Assembly (NCBI RefSeq): GCF_014207905.1
Contig: NZ_JACHLB010000010.1
Location: 1-64,000 of the forward strand
DNA: 64,000 nt
Direction of reading: 5' to 3'
Source: Flavobacterium notoginsengisoli
GTDB taxonomy: Bacteria > Bacteroidota > Bacteroidia > Flavobacteriales > Flavobacteriaceae
A program made the position numbers and the translations under genes. The notes beneath the pieces were generated by a model that worked only from the letters and a program-made list of their open reading frames with translations, had not been told where the DNA came from and searched no databases. Positions 50,729 through 59,448 of the stretch are shown piece by piece (the stretch's first letter is position 1; the number at the start of each line of letters is the position of its first letter).

Positions 50729-51064
50729 ATGTTTCTGATTGTTGCCAAATATTTAATTCCAAAAGGTTATCGCGGAATGGCTGTATTTCCTTTCGTAATT
50801 GTAAAATATGATTTTGATAAGACGAATGAAGTTTTTGTTAATCATGAAAAAATTCATTTAAGACAGCAATTGGAACTTTTAGTGATTCCGTTTTATGTAT
50901 GGTATTTTCTGGAATATCTAATTCGTTTAATTCAGTACAAAAATGCTGCTTTAGCCTATCGAAATATTAGTTTTGAAAGAGAAGCTTACGCTAAAGAAAG
51001 AGAATTAAATTATCTTAAAAACCGATCATTCTTTCAGTTTCTGAATTACATTAAATTAAAATGA
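50729..51064 (+). CDS. Small membrane protein with HEXXH motif
   Basis: A 111-residue protein with hydrophobic segments (about 12-28 and 48-63). NHEKIHLRQQLELLVIP contains HEKIH, a zinc-protease-type HExxH motif, at about residues 39-43. A later REAYAKERELNY could provide a third ligand Glu. It may be a minimal membrane metallopeptidase, but no family was recognised. The stop overlaps the next start by 4 bp (ATGA), so it is translationally coupled to the ACC deaminase-like gene. Confidence in the coding status is moderate to good; function is low. Confidence 0.7.
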   Translation: MFLIVAKYLIPKGYRGMAVFPFVIVKYDFDKTNEVFVNHEKIHLRQQLELLVIPFYVWYFLEYLIRLIQYKNAALAYRNISFEREAYAKERELNYLKNRSFFQFLNYIKLK

Positions 51065-51969
51065 ACTTAGTTTTTAATCAACATATTTCTATTGATTTTC
51101 CGAATAATATTTCTTTGACTATTAAACGTGAAGATTTAATTCATCCGTTTGTTTCGGGAAATAAATTCAGAAAGCTGAAATATAATTTACTTCAAGCGAA
51201 AGCTGAAAATAAAAATACCCTTTTGACTTTTGGCGGAGCATTTTCCAATCATATTGCGGCCGTCGCTTATGCCGGAAAAGAGCAGGGATTTAAGACAATT
51301 GGAATCATTCGCGGAGATGAGCTTTTTGATAAAATCGAAGAAAACCCAACTTTGAAATTTGCTCAGGAAAACGGAATGCAGTTTGAGTTTGTTTCAAGAG
51401 AGGATTACCGGTTAAAAAGTGAAGAATCTTTTATTGAAAAGTTGAAAGACAAGTTTGGCGATTTTTATTTAGTGCCCGAAGGTGGTACAAATAAACTAGC
51501 TGTAAAAGGATGTGAAGAGATTTTAACGGAAGAAGATTCGGTTTTTAATTACGTATGCTGTGCAGTTGGAACAGGCGGTACGATTTCTGGATTAATTAAT
51601 AGTGCATTGCCAAATCAGAAGATTTTGGGCTTTCCAGCGTTAAAAGGTGACTTTTTAAACGATGAAATTCGTATTTTTGCAAAAAAAGATAACTGGAATT
51701 TAGTTTCTGACTATCATTTTGGAGGTTATGGCAAGATAAATTTAGAATTAATTGAATTTGTTAATTCTTTTTTCGAAAATACAAAAGTGCCCTTAGATCC
51801 AATTTATACAGGAAAGATGGTTTTTGGCGTTATAGATTTAATCAGCAAAAATTATTTTCCTGCACATTCAAAAATTTTACTCATTCACACTGGCGGATTA
51901 CAGGGAATTGAAGGGATGAATATAAAATTGAAGCAGAAGAAATTACCAATACTCAAAACCAATGATTAA
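51061..51969 (+). CDS. PLP-dependent deaminase (ACC deaminase/D-cysteine desulfhydrase family)
   Basis: A fold-type II PLP enzyme: the lysine in SGNKFRKLKYNLLQA is the Schiff-base site, followed by TFGGAFSNHIAAVAYAGKEQGF and the phosphate-binding GTGGTISGL. A C-terminal HTGGLQGIEG is family-typical. It acts on D-cysteine or ACC; the substrate is not settled, and desulfhydrase activity is common in Bacteroidota. It overlaps its neighbours by 4 bp upstream and 8 bp downstream, so all three form one operon. Operon logic is not clear; a peptidoglycan or D-amino-acid link is speculative. Confidence 0.87.
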   Translation: MNLVFNQHISIDFPNNISLTIKREDLIHPFVSGNKFRKLKYNLLQAKAENKNTLLTFGGAFSNHIAAVAYAGKEQGFKTIGIIRGDELFDKIEENPTLKFAQENGMQFEFVSREDYRLKSEESFIEKLKDKFGDFYLVPEGGTNKLAVKGCEEILTEEDSVFNYVCCAVGTGGTISGLINSALPNQKILGFPALKGDFLNDEIRIFAKKDNWNLVSDYHFGGYGKINLELIEFVNSFFENTKVPLDPIYTGKMVFGVIDLISKNYFPAHSKILLIHTGGLQGIEGMNIKLKQKKLPILKTND

Positions 51970-52861
51970 AAAAATTGTATTACTTGTCGTAATATTAGCT
52001 TTAGCAAGTTGCTCTTCCAGTAAGCCTGCTATCGCGACGACTAAAAAAGCGGCAGCAGTTCAAACGCGAACGGCGGCGGCAAAAAAAACAGCTCCAGTAA
52101 AACCAATCGGTAAAAATTACCCTTCTACAAATAATACAACTGAGGTTATTCAATCTACTTCAAAAACAGTTGTAACCAGCGATTTAATCAATAATTATGT
52201 TTTGCAATACAAAGACATTGCAATGGGAAACATGAAAACTTACGGAATTCCAGCGAGTATTATTCTGGCTCAAGGAATTTTAGAATCGGGAGCAGGTCGA
52301 GGAGATTTAGCGCTTGAAGCGAATAATCATTTCGGAATTAAATGCCATAAAGACTGGTTGGGAGAAAGTGTTCGCCATGATGATGATTCTGCTCAAGAAT
52401 GTTTTAGGAAATATCCTCAAGCTTCAGAATCTTATAGAGATCATGCTTTGTTTTTGGTTGGGAAGAAGAGATACGAGTCTTTGTTTACTTATGAAAAAGA
52501 CGATTACAAAGCTTGGGCAAAAGGACTTAGAGCCTGTGGATATGCAACAGATCCGAAATATCCAGATAAATTAATTAGCTATATAGAGCGATATAATCTG
52601 CATCAGTATGATTGCCAGGTTACGGGACGAAACTATGTGCCAATTAATACTTCGTCTCCAACAAGAAGTGCTTCTTCGGTTGCAAATTCTGATCCGAAAA
52701 TCAATATGAACACTTACGATCCAAATTTATACGAAGTTCAAAAAGGAGATACTTTGTACTCAATTTCAAAGAAATTTAATTTGTTAGTTGAAGATTTGAA
52801 GAAAAAGAACAATCTGACTGATAATGCTATTTCGATTGGGCAAAGGCTTAAGGTTAAGTAA
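51962..52861 (+). CDS. Lipoprotein glucosaminidase with LysM domain
   Basis: A lipoprotein signal (LVVILALASCSSS, lipid Cys 17) is followed by a Thr/Ala-rich linker (about 22-65). The glucosaminidase domain (about 80-215) has ASIILAQGILESGAGRGDLALEANNHFGIK with catalytic Glu in ILESG, and AWAKGLRACGYATDPKYPDKLI. A C-terminal LysM (about 256-299, YEVQKGDTLYSISKKFNL) is followed by ISIGQRLKVK. It cleaves the beta-1,4 GlcNAc linkage of peptidoglycan, probably from the periplasm or cell surface. The start overlaps the upstream gene by 8 bp. A 90-codon membrane-protein gene follows 2 bp after the stop. Confidence 0.9.
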   Translation: MIKKIVLLVVILALASCSSSKPAIATTKKAAAVQTRTAAAKKTAPVKPIGKNYPSTNNTTEVIQSTSKTVVTSDLINNYVLQYKDIAMGNMKTYGIPASIILAQGILESGAGRGDLALEANNHFGIKCHKDWLGESVRHDDDSAQECFRKYPQASESYRDHALFLVGKKRYESLFTYEKDDYKAWAKGLRACGYATDPKYPDKLISYIERYNLHQYDCQVTGRNYVPINTSSPTRSASSVANSDPKINMNTYDPNLYEVQKGDTLYSISKKFNLLVEDLKKKNNLTDNAISIGQRLKVK

Positions 52862-52863
52862 TA

Positions 52864-53136
52864 ATGTTCAATTATAAATTATTAATGAAAAGAAAAATCG
52901 TAATTGGAATTTTTATTTTTTCAATAGCTATAACAATCAGGTTTTTCTGCGGAGTATACCATCATGATGAGTTTCCAGAAGAACATTTTTTTATAAAGCA
53001 CAGACCAATCTGGAAATGGACTTTTTATTCTCCAATTAAAATGTCTGATACAAAGATTGAAGAACTTTCGAAAGAAGAACAAATAGAACAAAAATATTTC
53101 AATGAGTTTATAAGAGATCAAGGTTTAAGTAGATAA
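52864..53136 (+). CDS. Small single-span membrane protein of unknown function
   Basis: A 90-residue protein with one hydrophobic segment (about 10-30, KRKIVIGIFIFSIAITIRFF) and a charged C-terminus (EELSKEEQIEQKYFNEFIRDQ). An alternative ATG at 52885 shortens it by seven residues without changing the membrane span. It follows the glucosaminidase gene by 2 bp, so it is operonic with it. No family was recognised. A cell-wall role is suggested by position only. Confidence 0.55.
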   Translation: MFNYKLLMKRKIVIGIFIFSIAITIRFFCGVYHHDEFPEEHFFIKHRPIWKWTFYSPIKMSDTKIEELSKEEQIEQKYFNEFIRDQGLSR

Positions 53137-53176
53137 ATTAAATCTAAAATCTGAACTCAAAAATCTAAAATAAAAA

Positions 53177-54463
53177 ATGTTATATAAAAGAAGTAGTCAG
53201 CTTTTTGCTGAAGCAGAAAAAGTAATTCCGGGAGGAGTAAATTCACCAGTAAGAGCATTTAAAGCGGTTGGCGGAACTCCGATTTTTGTAAAAAGTGCTA
53301 AAGGCGCTTATTTGTACGATGAAGACGGAAATAAATTAATTGATTACATCAACTCATGGGGACCAATGGTTTTAGGTCATGCTTATCAGCCGGTTGTTGA
53401 TGCAGTAATCGAAAAAGCAAAACTGGGAACTTCATTTGGAATGCCTACAGAATTGGAAACTGAAATCGCTGCTTTGGCCGTTTCTATGGTTCCAAATATT
53501 GATAAAATACGTTTTGTAAATTCTGGTACAGAAGCTTGTATGAGTGCGATTCGTCTGGCTCGTGGATTTACAAAAAGAGATAAAATCATCAAATTTGCAG
53601 GTTGTTACCACGGACATTCTGATTCATTTTTGATTCAGGCAGGAAGTGGAGCTGTAACTTTCGGTTCGCCAAATAGCCCAGGTGTTACAGAAGGAACTGC
53701 AAAAGATACTTTATTAGCAAAATACAATGATTTAGAAAATGTAAAAACATTAGTTGAAGCTAACAAAGGAGAAATCGCAGCAATTATTATCGAAGCAGTT
53801 GCTGGAAATATGGGTTGTATTCCGCCTCAAAAAGGTTTCCTAGAAGGCTTAAGAGAATTATGTACAGCAAATGGAATATTATTGATCTTTGATGAGGTAA
53901 TGACAGGTTTCCGTTTAGCTCGCGGAGGAGTTCAGGAATTATATGGTATTGATGCTGATATCGTAACTTTTGGTAAAGTAATTGGTGGCGGACTTCCAGT
54001 TGGAGCTTTTGCTGCTCGTGAAGAAATCATGAATCATTTAGCACCACTTGGACCAGTTTATCAGGCAGGAACATTGTCTGGAAATCCTTTGGCAATGGCT
54101 GCAGGATTAGCAATGCTAAAAGCTCTTGATAATGACAGAACAATTTTTGCTCGTTTAGAAGAAAAAACAGCTTATTTAGAAGCGGGAATCGATAGAGTTT
54201 TAAAAGCAAATAATGTAGTGTTTACAATCAATAGAGTTGGTTCTATGATTTCGGTTCATTTTGATGCAGATCCAGTTACAGATTTTCAAACTGCTGCAAA
54301 AGGAGATAATGAAACGTTTAAAAAATTCTTCCACGGATTATTGCAAGAAGGTGTTTATATTGCACCATCGGCTTACGAAACTTGGTTTATAACAGATGCT
54401 TTAACTTACGAAGATCTAGACTTTACAATTAATGCAATCGACAAGGTGTCGAAAACATTCTAA
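53177..54463 (+). CDS. hemL: Glutamate-1-semialdehyde 2,1-aminomutase
   Basis: A class III PLP aminotransferase of the C5 haem/tetrapyrrole pathway: converts GSA to 5-aminolevulinate. The start reads RSSQLFAEAEKVIPGGVNSPVRAF. FVNSGTEACMSAIRLARG is the PLP pocket, YHGHSDSFLIQAGSG and IFDEVMTGFR follow, and Lys267 in TFGKVIGGGLPVGAF forms the Schiff base. Length 428 aa, as usual. It begins after TCTAAAAT-type repeat DNA at 53138-53168 with an ATG preceded by an A-rich stretch. A terminator follows. Confidence 0.97.
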   Translation: MLYKRSSQLFAEAEKVIPGGVNSPVRAFKAVGGTPIFVKSAKGAYLYDEDGNKLIDYINSWGPMVLGHAYQPVVDAVIEKAKLGTSFGMPTELETEIAALAVSMVPNIDKIRFVNSGTEACMSAIRLARGFTKRDKIIKFAGCYHGHSDSFLIQAGSGAVTFGSPNSPGVTEGTAKDTLLAKYNDLENVKTLVEANKGEIAAIIIEAVAGNMGCIPPQKGFLEGLRELCTANGILLIFDEVMTGFRLARGGVQELYGIDADIVTFGKVIGGGLPVGAFAAREEIMNHLAPLGPVYQAGTLSGNPLAMAAGLAMLKALDNDRTIFARLEEKTAYLEAGIDRVLKANNVVFTINRVGSMISVHFDADPVTDFQTAAKGDNETFKKFFHGLLQEGVYIAPSAYETWFITDALTYEDLDFTINAIDKVSKTF

Positions 54464-54468
54464 ATAAC

Positions 54469-54498
54469 AAAAAAGAGGCTTTTAAAGCCTCTTTTTTT
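54469..54498. terminator. Bidirectional terminator after hemL
   Basis: AAAAAAGAGGCTTT pairs with AAAGCCTCTTTTTTT (stems about 54470-54483 and 54484-54497), with A and T runs flanking. Confidence 0.9.
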
Positions 54499-54507
54499 AT
54501 GCGTCAA

Positions 54508-54948
54508 TTAGATTTTATCTTCTCTTCGCTCTTTCATTTTTTCCTTCATTTTGTCTTTTTTCTCTTCTTGCAATGCTTTCCATTTAGTGTATTGGTCAGC
54601 TTTTAAGATTGATTTCATTTTGGCATCGTTTGCAGCAACTTCGTCTTCCATTTGTTTTTTGAAATCGGCTTTTTCTGCAGCAGTTGGTTTCGTGTTACTG
54701 TCTTTTTGATCTTTTCTTGCTTCTTTGAATTTTTCAGCTTTAGCACTTCTTTCTGCTAACAGTTGTTTTACTTGGGCTTGTTGATTAGCATCTAAACTCA
54801 ATTCAGAAGTTAATTTTTGAAGTTGTTTTTCGTTACGTTGTTCCGGTGTCATTCTTTCCTTGTGTTCACGCGCCGGTTTTTGATCTGCGTCTTGTGCAAA
54901 ACTTGCTATTCCAACCAATAGCATAGCAGCAATTAATAATTTTTTCAT
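54508..54948 (-). CDS. Periplasmic Spy/CpxP-like (LTXXQ/DUF4890-type) protein
   Basis: A signal peptide (1-~18, GIASFAQ) is followed by highly charged helices: MTPEQRNEKQLQKLTSELSLDANQQAQVKQLLAERSAKAEKF and LKADQYTKWKALQEEKKDKMKEKMKERREDK. This is the helical architecture of the Spy/CpxP/DUF4890 family, periplasmic chaperones that respond to envelope stress. Length of 146 aa is typical. It lies convergent with hemL beyond a shared terminator. No partner sensor kinase is in the window. Confidence 0.75.
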   Translation of the reverse strand: MKKLLIAAMLLVGIASFAQDADQKPAREHKERMTPEQRNEKQLQKLTSELSLDANQQAQVKQLLAERSAKAEKFKEARKDQKDSNTKPTAAEKADFKKQMEDEVAANDAKMKSILKADQYTKWKALQEEKKDKMKEKMKERREDKI

Positions 54949-55137
54949 CGTTAAGTTTTTTTAATTGTTTATAGTGATTAGACTTTTCAAAATTCTTTAG
55001 GTTTAATCTGGTTATCAGATTTATAGTTTATTTAACAAATTGTGTAAAAATGTCATTAGAATCTTTATTCTTACAGAATTTAATTTTTATTGCTTATTTT
55101 TAAGGTATTAACCAGAAATAAACCAATAACAAAGATT

Positions 55138-56163
55138 ATGAGTTTGAATACTGTATTGCACAAAAATAAAATAGCCTTTTTCTCGACACAGCCTTACGAT
55201 AAAGAATTCTTTAACAAATACAATGCTGATTTTGGTTTTGAATTGGATTTCTTTGAAACACAGCTTAATCCGCAAACCGTAATTCTAATCGAAAATGCAG
55301 AGATTGTCTGCGTTTTTGTAAATGATATTGTAAACGAAACGGTCATCAAACAATTAGCAGAAAAGAATGTAAAAATCATTGCTTTGCGTTGCGCTGGTTT
55401 TAACAATGTTGATTTGGAAGCGGCCAAAAACCATGGCATAAAAGTTTGCCGCGTTCCTGCTTATTCGCCACAGGCAGTTGCAGAACATGCTATGGCGATG
55501 ATTTTGACTTTAAACAGAAAAACTCATAAAGCATACAATCGAGTTCGAGAACAGAATTTTTCTTTAAACGGATTATTAGGTTTTGATTTATTTGGAAAAA
55601 CAATTGGCATTATCGGAACAGGAAATATCGGAAAAGCATTTTCTAAAATAGCACTTGGTTTTGGCTGTAAAGTCTTGGCTTATGATATTGTAGAAAGTGA
55701 TGAGATGAAAAATGACGGTGTTTCTTTTGTTGGTTTAGAAGAGATATTTAAAACAAGCGATATTATCTCACTTCATTGTCCGCTAAACGATCAAACTAAA
55801 CATATAATTAATAAAACTTCGCTTTCTTTTATGAAACAAAGTGTAATGATTATCAATACAAGCCGTGGCGGATTAATTGAAACAGCATCGGTTATTGAAG
55901 GTTTAAAAGAAGGAAAAATTGGTTATTTAGGAATTGATGTTTATGAACAAGAGGAAAAGCTCTTTTTTAGAGATTTATCGGCAGATATTATTCAGGATGA
56001 TGCAATCCAACGTTTAATGAGTTTTCCGAATGTTTTAGTAACTGCACATCAGGCATTTTTTACTAATGAAGCTTTGACACAGATTGCTTTGGTGACTTTT
56101 AATAACATCAAATCATTATTAGCGAAAAACGATATTGAAAATAAGGCTGCATTATTAGTGTAA
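55138..56163 (+). CDS. D-lactate dehydrogenase-like 2-hydroxyacid dehydrogenase
   Basis: Domain features: AFFSTQPYDKEFF start, LRCAGFNNVDLEAAKNHGI, VPAYSPQAVAEHAMAMIL, the Rossmann loop GKTIGIIGTGNIGKAF, NTSRGGLI with catalytic Arg, and HQAFFTNEAL with catalytic His. This pattern fits fermentative D-LDH (LdhA-type). Length of 341 aa from ATG 55138 is standard. An upstream TTG at 55090 would add 16 residues with no conserved content. It lies 175 bp from the Spy-like gene on the other strand and is followed after 15 bp by a lipoprotein gene, probably in one operon. Confidence 0.87.
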   Translation: MSLNTVLHKNKIAFFSTQPYDKEFFNKYNADFGFELDFFETQLNPQTVILIENAEIVCVFVNDIVNETVIKQLAEKNVKIIALRCAGFNNVDLEAAKNHGIKVCRVPAYSPQAVAEHAMAMILTLNRKTHKAYNRVREQNFSLNGLLGFDLFGKTIGIIGTGNIGKAFSKIALGFGCKVLAYDIVESDEMKNDGVSFVGLEEIFKTSDIISLHCPLNDQTKHIINKTSLSFMKQSVMIINTSRGGLIETASVIEGLKEGKIGYLGIDVYEQEEKLFFRDLSADIIQDDAIQRLMSFPNVLVTAHQAFFTNEALTQIALVTFNNIKSLLAKNDIENKAALLV

Positions 56164-56178
56164 TTTAAATATTAGATT

Positions 56179-56775
56179 ATGAAAAATAAAATCTTAATTC
56201 TAATCGGAATTCTGATATTAAATTCATGTCAGAATAAAAACGAATCAAAAAATATTGTCAAAAGTATTATTCAGGATACTTTATCCAAAACAATTGGAGG
56301 AACAGCAGATTTAAGCGATGCGCCACCAAGAGATGATAAAGCGGTAGAATTGATTCGCAAACAATTGAATGTTCTGCTGAAAAAAGATCTGCCAGCAATG
56401 TCAAAAGACGACCGATACTTTTATTATGAAGCTTTTGATTTAAATAATGATCATAAAAACGAATATTTCGTCGGGTTCTCCAATTCCTATTTCTGCGGAA
56501 GCGGAGGCTGTTCGGGCTATATTTTGAATAACGACGGAAGTGTAATTAACAAATTCACGGTAACCGATTTTCCTATTTACGCAACAACTTCTTCAACTGA
56601 AAAATTTTATGATTTGATTTTTGAAAGCGGAGGAAAGTTTCATCTTTTAAAAATGAAAAGTGGAAAATACCCGTCCAATCCATCTGTTCAGGAAGTTATA
56701 AATGGAGAAGTACCAAAAGAAAGCACAAAGGTTTTAGATGTTAATTCTAAGAAATTGGAAAAATATTCTTTTTAA
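56179..56775 (+). CDS. Hypothetical lipoprotein
   Basis: The signal ends LILNSCQNKNES (lipid Cys 17). The mature part has a Lys/Asp-rich body with DDRYFYYEAFDLNNDHKNEYFVGFSNSYFCGSGGCSGYIL, including a conserved-looking FCGSGGCSG cysteine loop. A late FYDLIFESGGKFHLLKM suggests beta strands. The LNNDHKNEYF segment resembles a calcium-binding or VCBS-like loop. It follows the dehydrogenase by 15 bp. No family was recognised with confidence. Confidence 0.65.
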   Translation: MKNKILILIGILILNSCQNKNESKNIVKSIIQDTLSKTIGGTADLSDAPPRDDKAVELIRKQLNVLLKKDLPAMSKDDRYFYYEAFDLNNDHKNEYFVGFSNSYFCGSGGCSGYILNNDGSVINKFTVTDFPIYATTSSTEKFYDLIFESGGKFHLLKMKSGKYPSNPSVQEVINGEVPKESTKVLDVNSKKLEKYSF

Positions 56776-56789
56776 TTAGAGATATAAAT

Positions 56790-56856
56790 CATTCCGTAGG
56801 AATGTCTGCTTGGTAGAAATTAAATTTTAATTACGATTATACATTCCATAGGAACG
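56790..56856. repeat. Two CATTCC-(3)-GGAAtG small palindromes
   Basis: CATTCCGTAGGAATG (56790-56804) is perfect; CATTCCATAGGAACG (56842-56856) has one mismatch. Short-arm, 3-nt-loop palindromes like those at 48960-49195. Confidence 0.65.
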
Positions 56857-56974
56857 TTTGATTCATGTGTGATATTTATTTCATATAAAAAACAGGTGTA
56901 CTTAGAGGACGCAATGCAAAACGATATGATTTTTTTCTACCGATGAGATATTTCTAGCGCAATATTAAATGAAC

Positions 56975-57008
56975 AAACCCGACAGATTTTTTAAAATCTG
57001 TCGGGTTT
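56975..57008. terminator. Bidirectional 16-bp terminator between the lipoprotein and toxin genes
   Basis: AAACCCGACAGATTTT (56975-56990) pairs perfectly with AAAATCTGTCGGGTTT (56993-57008). It lies between convergent genes. Confidence 0.9.
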
Positions 57009-57015
57009 GTTAGAA

Positions 57016-57321
57016 TTACTTTTTCAATATTTTTGAAAGCACTTTTGGATTTCGCCGATTATCCCAAAATGCTATGACTATTAATTCTGTAGGTGTTGTT
57101 TTGTAAAATATATTGTAATGACCTAGTGTTGATGTTCTAACATCCGGAAAGTTTGTCTTTATGTAGATTTCAGGATTATTAATTAAAAAATTAATTCTTT
57201 GCGTAATTTCTAAAACTAATTTTCTTGAATAAGTTTTTGATTTATTTCTTTTATTCCAATAATTCAATATTTTTCTTCTTTGATTAACTGCAGTATTGGT
57301 CCAAATTATTCTGACAGCCAT
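57016..57321 (-). CDS. ParE/RelE-family toxin
   Basis: A 101-residue protein with the ParE fold: VRIIWTNTAVNQRRKILNYWNKRNKS, EITQRINFLINNPEIYIKTNFPDVRTSTLGHYNIFYKTTPTELIVIAFWDNRRNP. The ..DNRRNP motif is typical of RelE/ParE toxins. Toxins of this group inhibit gyrase (ParE) or cleave mRNA (RelE); which applies is not readable. It overlaps the antitoxin gene by 16 bp, as in many bona fide pairs. Confidence 0.85.
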   Translation of the reverse strand: MAVRIIWTNTAVNQRRKILNYWNKRNKSKTYSRKLVLEITQRINFLINNPEIYIKTNFPDVRTSTLGHYNIFYKTTPTELIVIAFWDNRRNPKVLSKILKK

Positions 57322-57539
57322 TCTAGATCTTCTTTGTCTAAATCTTCTTGAGAAATAACTCTACCATATTTTATGTCTTCTTCGCTTTCTTTAAGCATAT
57401 CTAATTCATATTGTTCAAACTGATAAACATCGGTAGGATCTGCATTTTTTAAAAGATTTCTTATTTTTTCTAAAAGACGTACATCTTCAATGTTTTTTAG
57501 TTTATCAAATATTTCTAATTTTATTTCTAAAGCGCTCAT
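57306..57539 (-). CDS. Antitoxin of the ParE/RelE pair
   Basis: A 77-residue acidic protein (MSALEIKLEIFDKLKNIEDVRLLEKIRNLL, then EESEEDIKYGRVISQEDLDKEDLEWL). The C-terminal acidic segment is typical of toxin-neutralising tails. It lies directly upstream of, and overlaps, the toxin gene. No separate DNA-binding motif is clear, but the N-terminal helices may serve that role. Confidence 0.8.
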   Translation of the reverse strand: MSALEIKLEIFDKLKNIEDVRLLEKIRNLLKNADPTDVYQFEQYELDMLKESEEDIKYGRVISQEDLDKEDLEWLSE

Positions 57540-57582
57540 AATAATGCATTTTATTAATCAAAGTTATGTAAATAAAACGAAA

Positions 57583-57611
57583 AACCCGATAAGCTATAAA
57601 CTTATCGGGTT
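57583..57611. terminator. Terminator between the lysS and antitoxin genes
   Basis: AACCCGATAAG (57583-57593) pairs with CTTATCGGGTT (57601-57611). It would end lysS transcription on the minus strand. Confidence 0.85.
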
Positions 57612-57638
57612 GTATTTATAATAAAATAAGGCAAAAAT

Positions 57639-59342
57639 TTACCCCACCAATTCCACAAATTTAAACTCACCATCAACGACAACTTTAGTCAAACCGTGTT
57701 TAGATAAGTTTTTCATAGAAGCATCCCATTTTTTACCGCTTAAATTAGCTGTAATTTTTAGTTGCGTTAGATCCATTCTGTTTTCATTCTTCGTAAGCAA
57801 GTCAATAATGAATTTTTCTTCATCAGAAAGTTCAATTTGAGCTTGTTTTTTCTCAGGACGCATTTGAGGGAACAATAAAACTTCTTGAATAGAAGCGTTA
57901 TTTGTTAAATACATAATCAAACGATCCATTCCAATTCCCATTCCAGAAGTTGGAGGCATACCGTATTCAAGAGCTCTTAAGAAATCTTCATCGATAATTC
58001 CGTTTGCTTCATCGTCACCTTTCTCAGAAAGACGCATTTGATCTTCAAAACGCTCTCTTTGATCAATAGGATCATTTAATTCAGAATAAGCATTTGCAAT
58101 TTCTTTACCGCAAACCATTAATTCAAAACGCTCAGTCAAGTCTGGATTGTCGCGGTGTTCTTTACAAAGTGGAGACATTTCTTTTGGATAATCTGTAATG
58201 AAAGTTGGCTGAATATAATTTCCTTCACATTTTGCTCCAAAAATCTCATCAATCAATTTTCCTTTACCCATTGTTTCGTCAACTTCGATTCCCATTCCTC
58301 TTGCAGCTTCAAACAATTCCTGTTCTGTTTTTCCAGAAATATCAAAACCAGTAAAATGTTTGATAGAATCTGTCATTGTTACACGTGCATAAGGCGCTTT
58401 AAAGTTGATTTTGTGCTCGCCAAAAGTAACTTCGCTTGTACCATTTACAGCAATCGCACAATGCTCAAGAAGACCTTCAGCAAAATCCATCATCCAGTTG
58501 TAGTCTTTGTAAGCTACATATATTTCCATTGCAGTGAATTCTGGATTATGCGTTCTGTCCATACCTTCGTTACGGAAGTTTCTAGAGAACTCATAAACAC
58601 CTTCAAATCCACCAACAATTAATCTTTTTAAGTATAACTCATTCGCAATACGCATATAAAGCGGAATATCAAGTGAGTTGTGGTGCGTAATAAATGGTCT
58701 TGCCGAAGCTCCACCAGGAATTGACTGTAAAACCGGAGTATCAACTTCCAAATATCCTGCATTGTTAAAATACTCTCTCATTGCAGTAAACAATTTTGTT
58801 CTCTTAAGGAAAGTTTCTTTAACCTGCGGATTTACCGTTAAATCTACATAACGCATTCTGTAACGTAATTCAGCGTCATTGAAAGCATCGTGTACATTTC
58901 CTTCTTCGTCAACTTTCGGTAACGGAAGCGGACGTAATGTTTTACTTAAAAAAGTAAAACCATTAACACGAATACATTTTGCACCAACTTGTGTAGTAAA
59001 CAATTCACCTTCAATACCAATAAAGTCACCTAAATCAGTAAGTTTTTTGAATACTTGGTTGTATAAAGTTTTATCATCACCTTCACACAAAACATCGCGA
59101 TTCACGTACAATTGAATACGTCCTTCGCTATCTTGTAATTCAGCAAAACAAGCTTTACCTTGATCACGAACACTCATCAAACGTCCCGCAACGATAACCT
59201 TCTTACCTTCCTCAAAAGATTCCTTTATCTGCTTTGAAGTATGATTTACAGGAAAAAGATTAGCTGGATAAGGATTGATTCCCAGATTGCGTAAATTTTG
59301 AAGTTTTTCTCTTCTGATGATTTCTTGTTCTGATAATGCCAT
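57639..59342 (-). CDS. lysS: Lysine-tRNA ligase (class II)
   Basis: A class II LysRS: anticodon-binding OB fold (about 55-160, VIVAGRLMSVRDQGKACFAELQDSEGRIQLYVNRD) and catalytic core with motif 2 (FSRNFRNEGMDRTHNPEFTAMEIYVAY) and motif 3 (GMPPTSGMGIGMDRLIMYLTN). Length of 567 aa includes a C-terminal extension of about 60 residues (SDEEKFIIDLLTKNENRMDLTQLK) beyond the core, as in other Bacteroidota LysRS. A TATCTTTG promoter box precedes it. It charges tRNA-Lys. Confidence 0.97.
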   Translation of the reverse strand: MALSEQEIIRREKLQNLRNLGINPYPANLFPVNHTSKQIKESFEEGKKVIVAGRLMSVRDQGKACFAELQDSEGRIQLYVNRDVLCEGDDKTLYNQVFKKLTDLGDFIGIEGELFTTQVGAKCIRVNGFTFLSKTLRPLPLPKVDEEGNVHDAFNDAELRYRMRYVDLTVNPQVKETFLKRTKLFTAMREYFNNAGYLEVDTPVLQSIPGGASARPFITHHNSLDIPLYMRIANELYLKRLIVGGFEGVYEFSRNFRNEGMDRTHNPEFTAMEIYVAYKDYNWMMDFAEGLLEHCAIAVNGTSEVTFGEHKINFKAPYARVTMTDSIKHFTGFDISGKTEQELFEAARGMGIEVDETMGKGKLIDEIFGAKCEGNYIQPTFITDYPKEMSPLCKEHRDNPDLTERFELMVCGKEIANAYSELNDPIDQRERFEDQMRLSEKGDDEANGIIDEDFLRALEYGMPPTSGMGIGMDRLIMYLTNNASIQEVLLFPQMRPEKKQAQIELSDEEKFIIDLLTKNENRMDLTQLKITANLSGKKWDASMKNLSKHGLTKVVVDGEFKFVELVG

Positions 59343-59365
59343 TTTGTGCTATTTTTTTAAGTGTG

Positions 59366-59373
59366 CAAAGATA
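59366..59373 (-). promoter_or_regulatory. -7 box TATCTTTG of lysS
   Basis: The minus strand reads TATCTTTG, 23 bp before the ATG at 59342. Confidence 0.6.
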
Positions 59374-59448
59374 AAAAAAAGAATGCAGATTTTAGAATGC
59401 AGATTTTAGATTTTTTGAAGCAGCAATTTATTGGCTTTCAATCACCTT

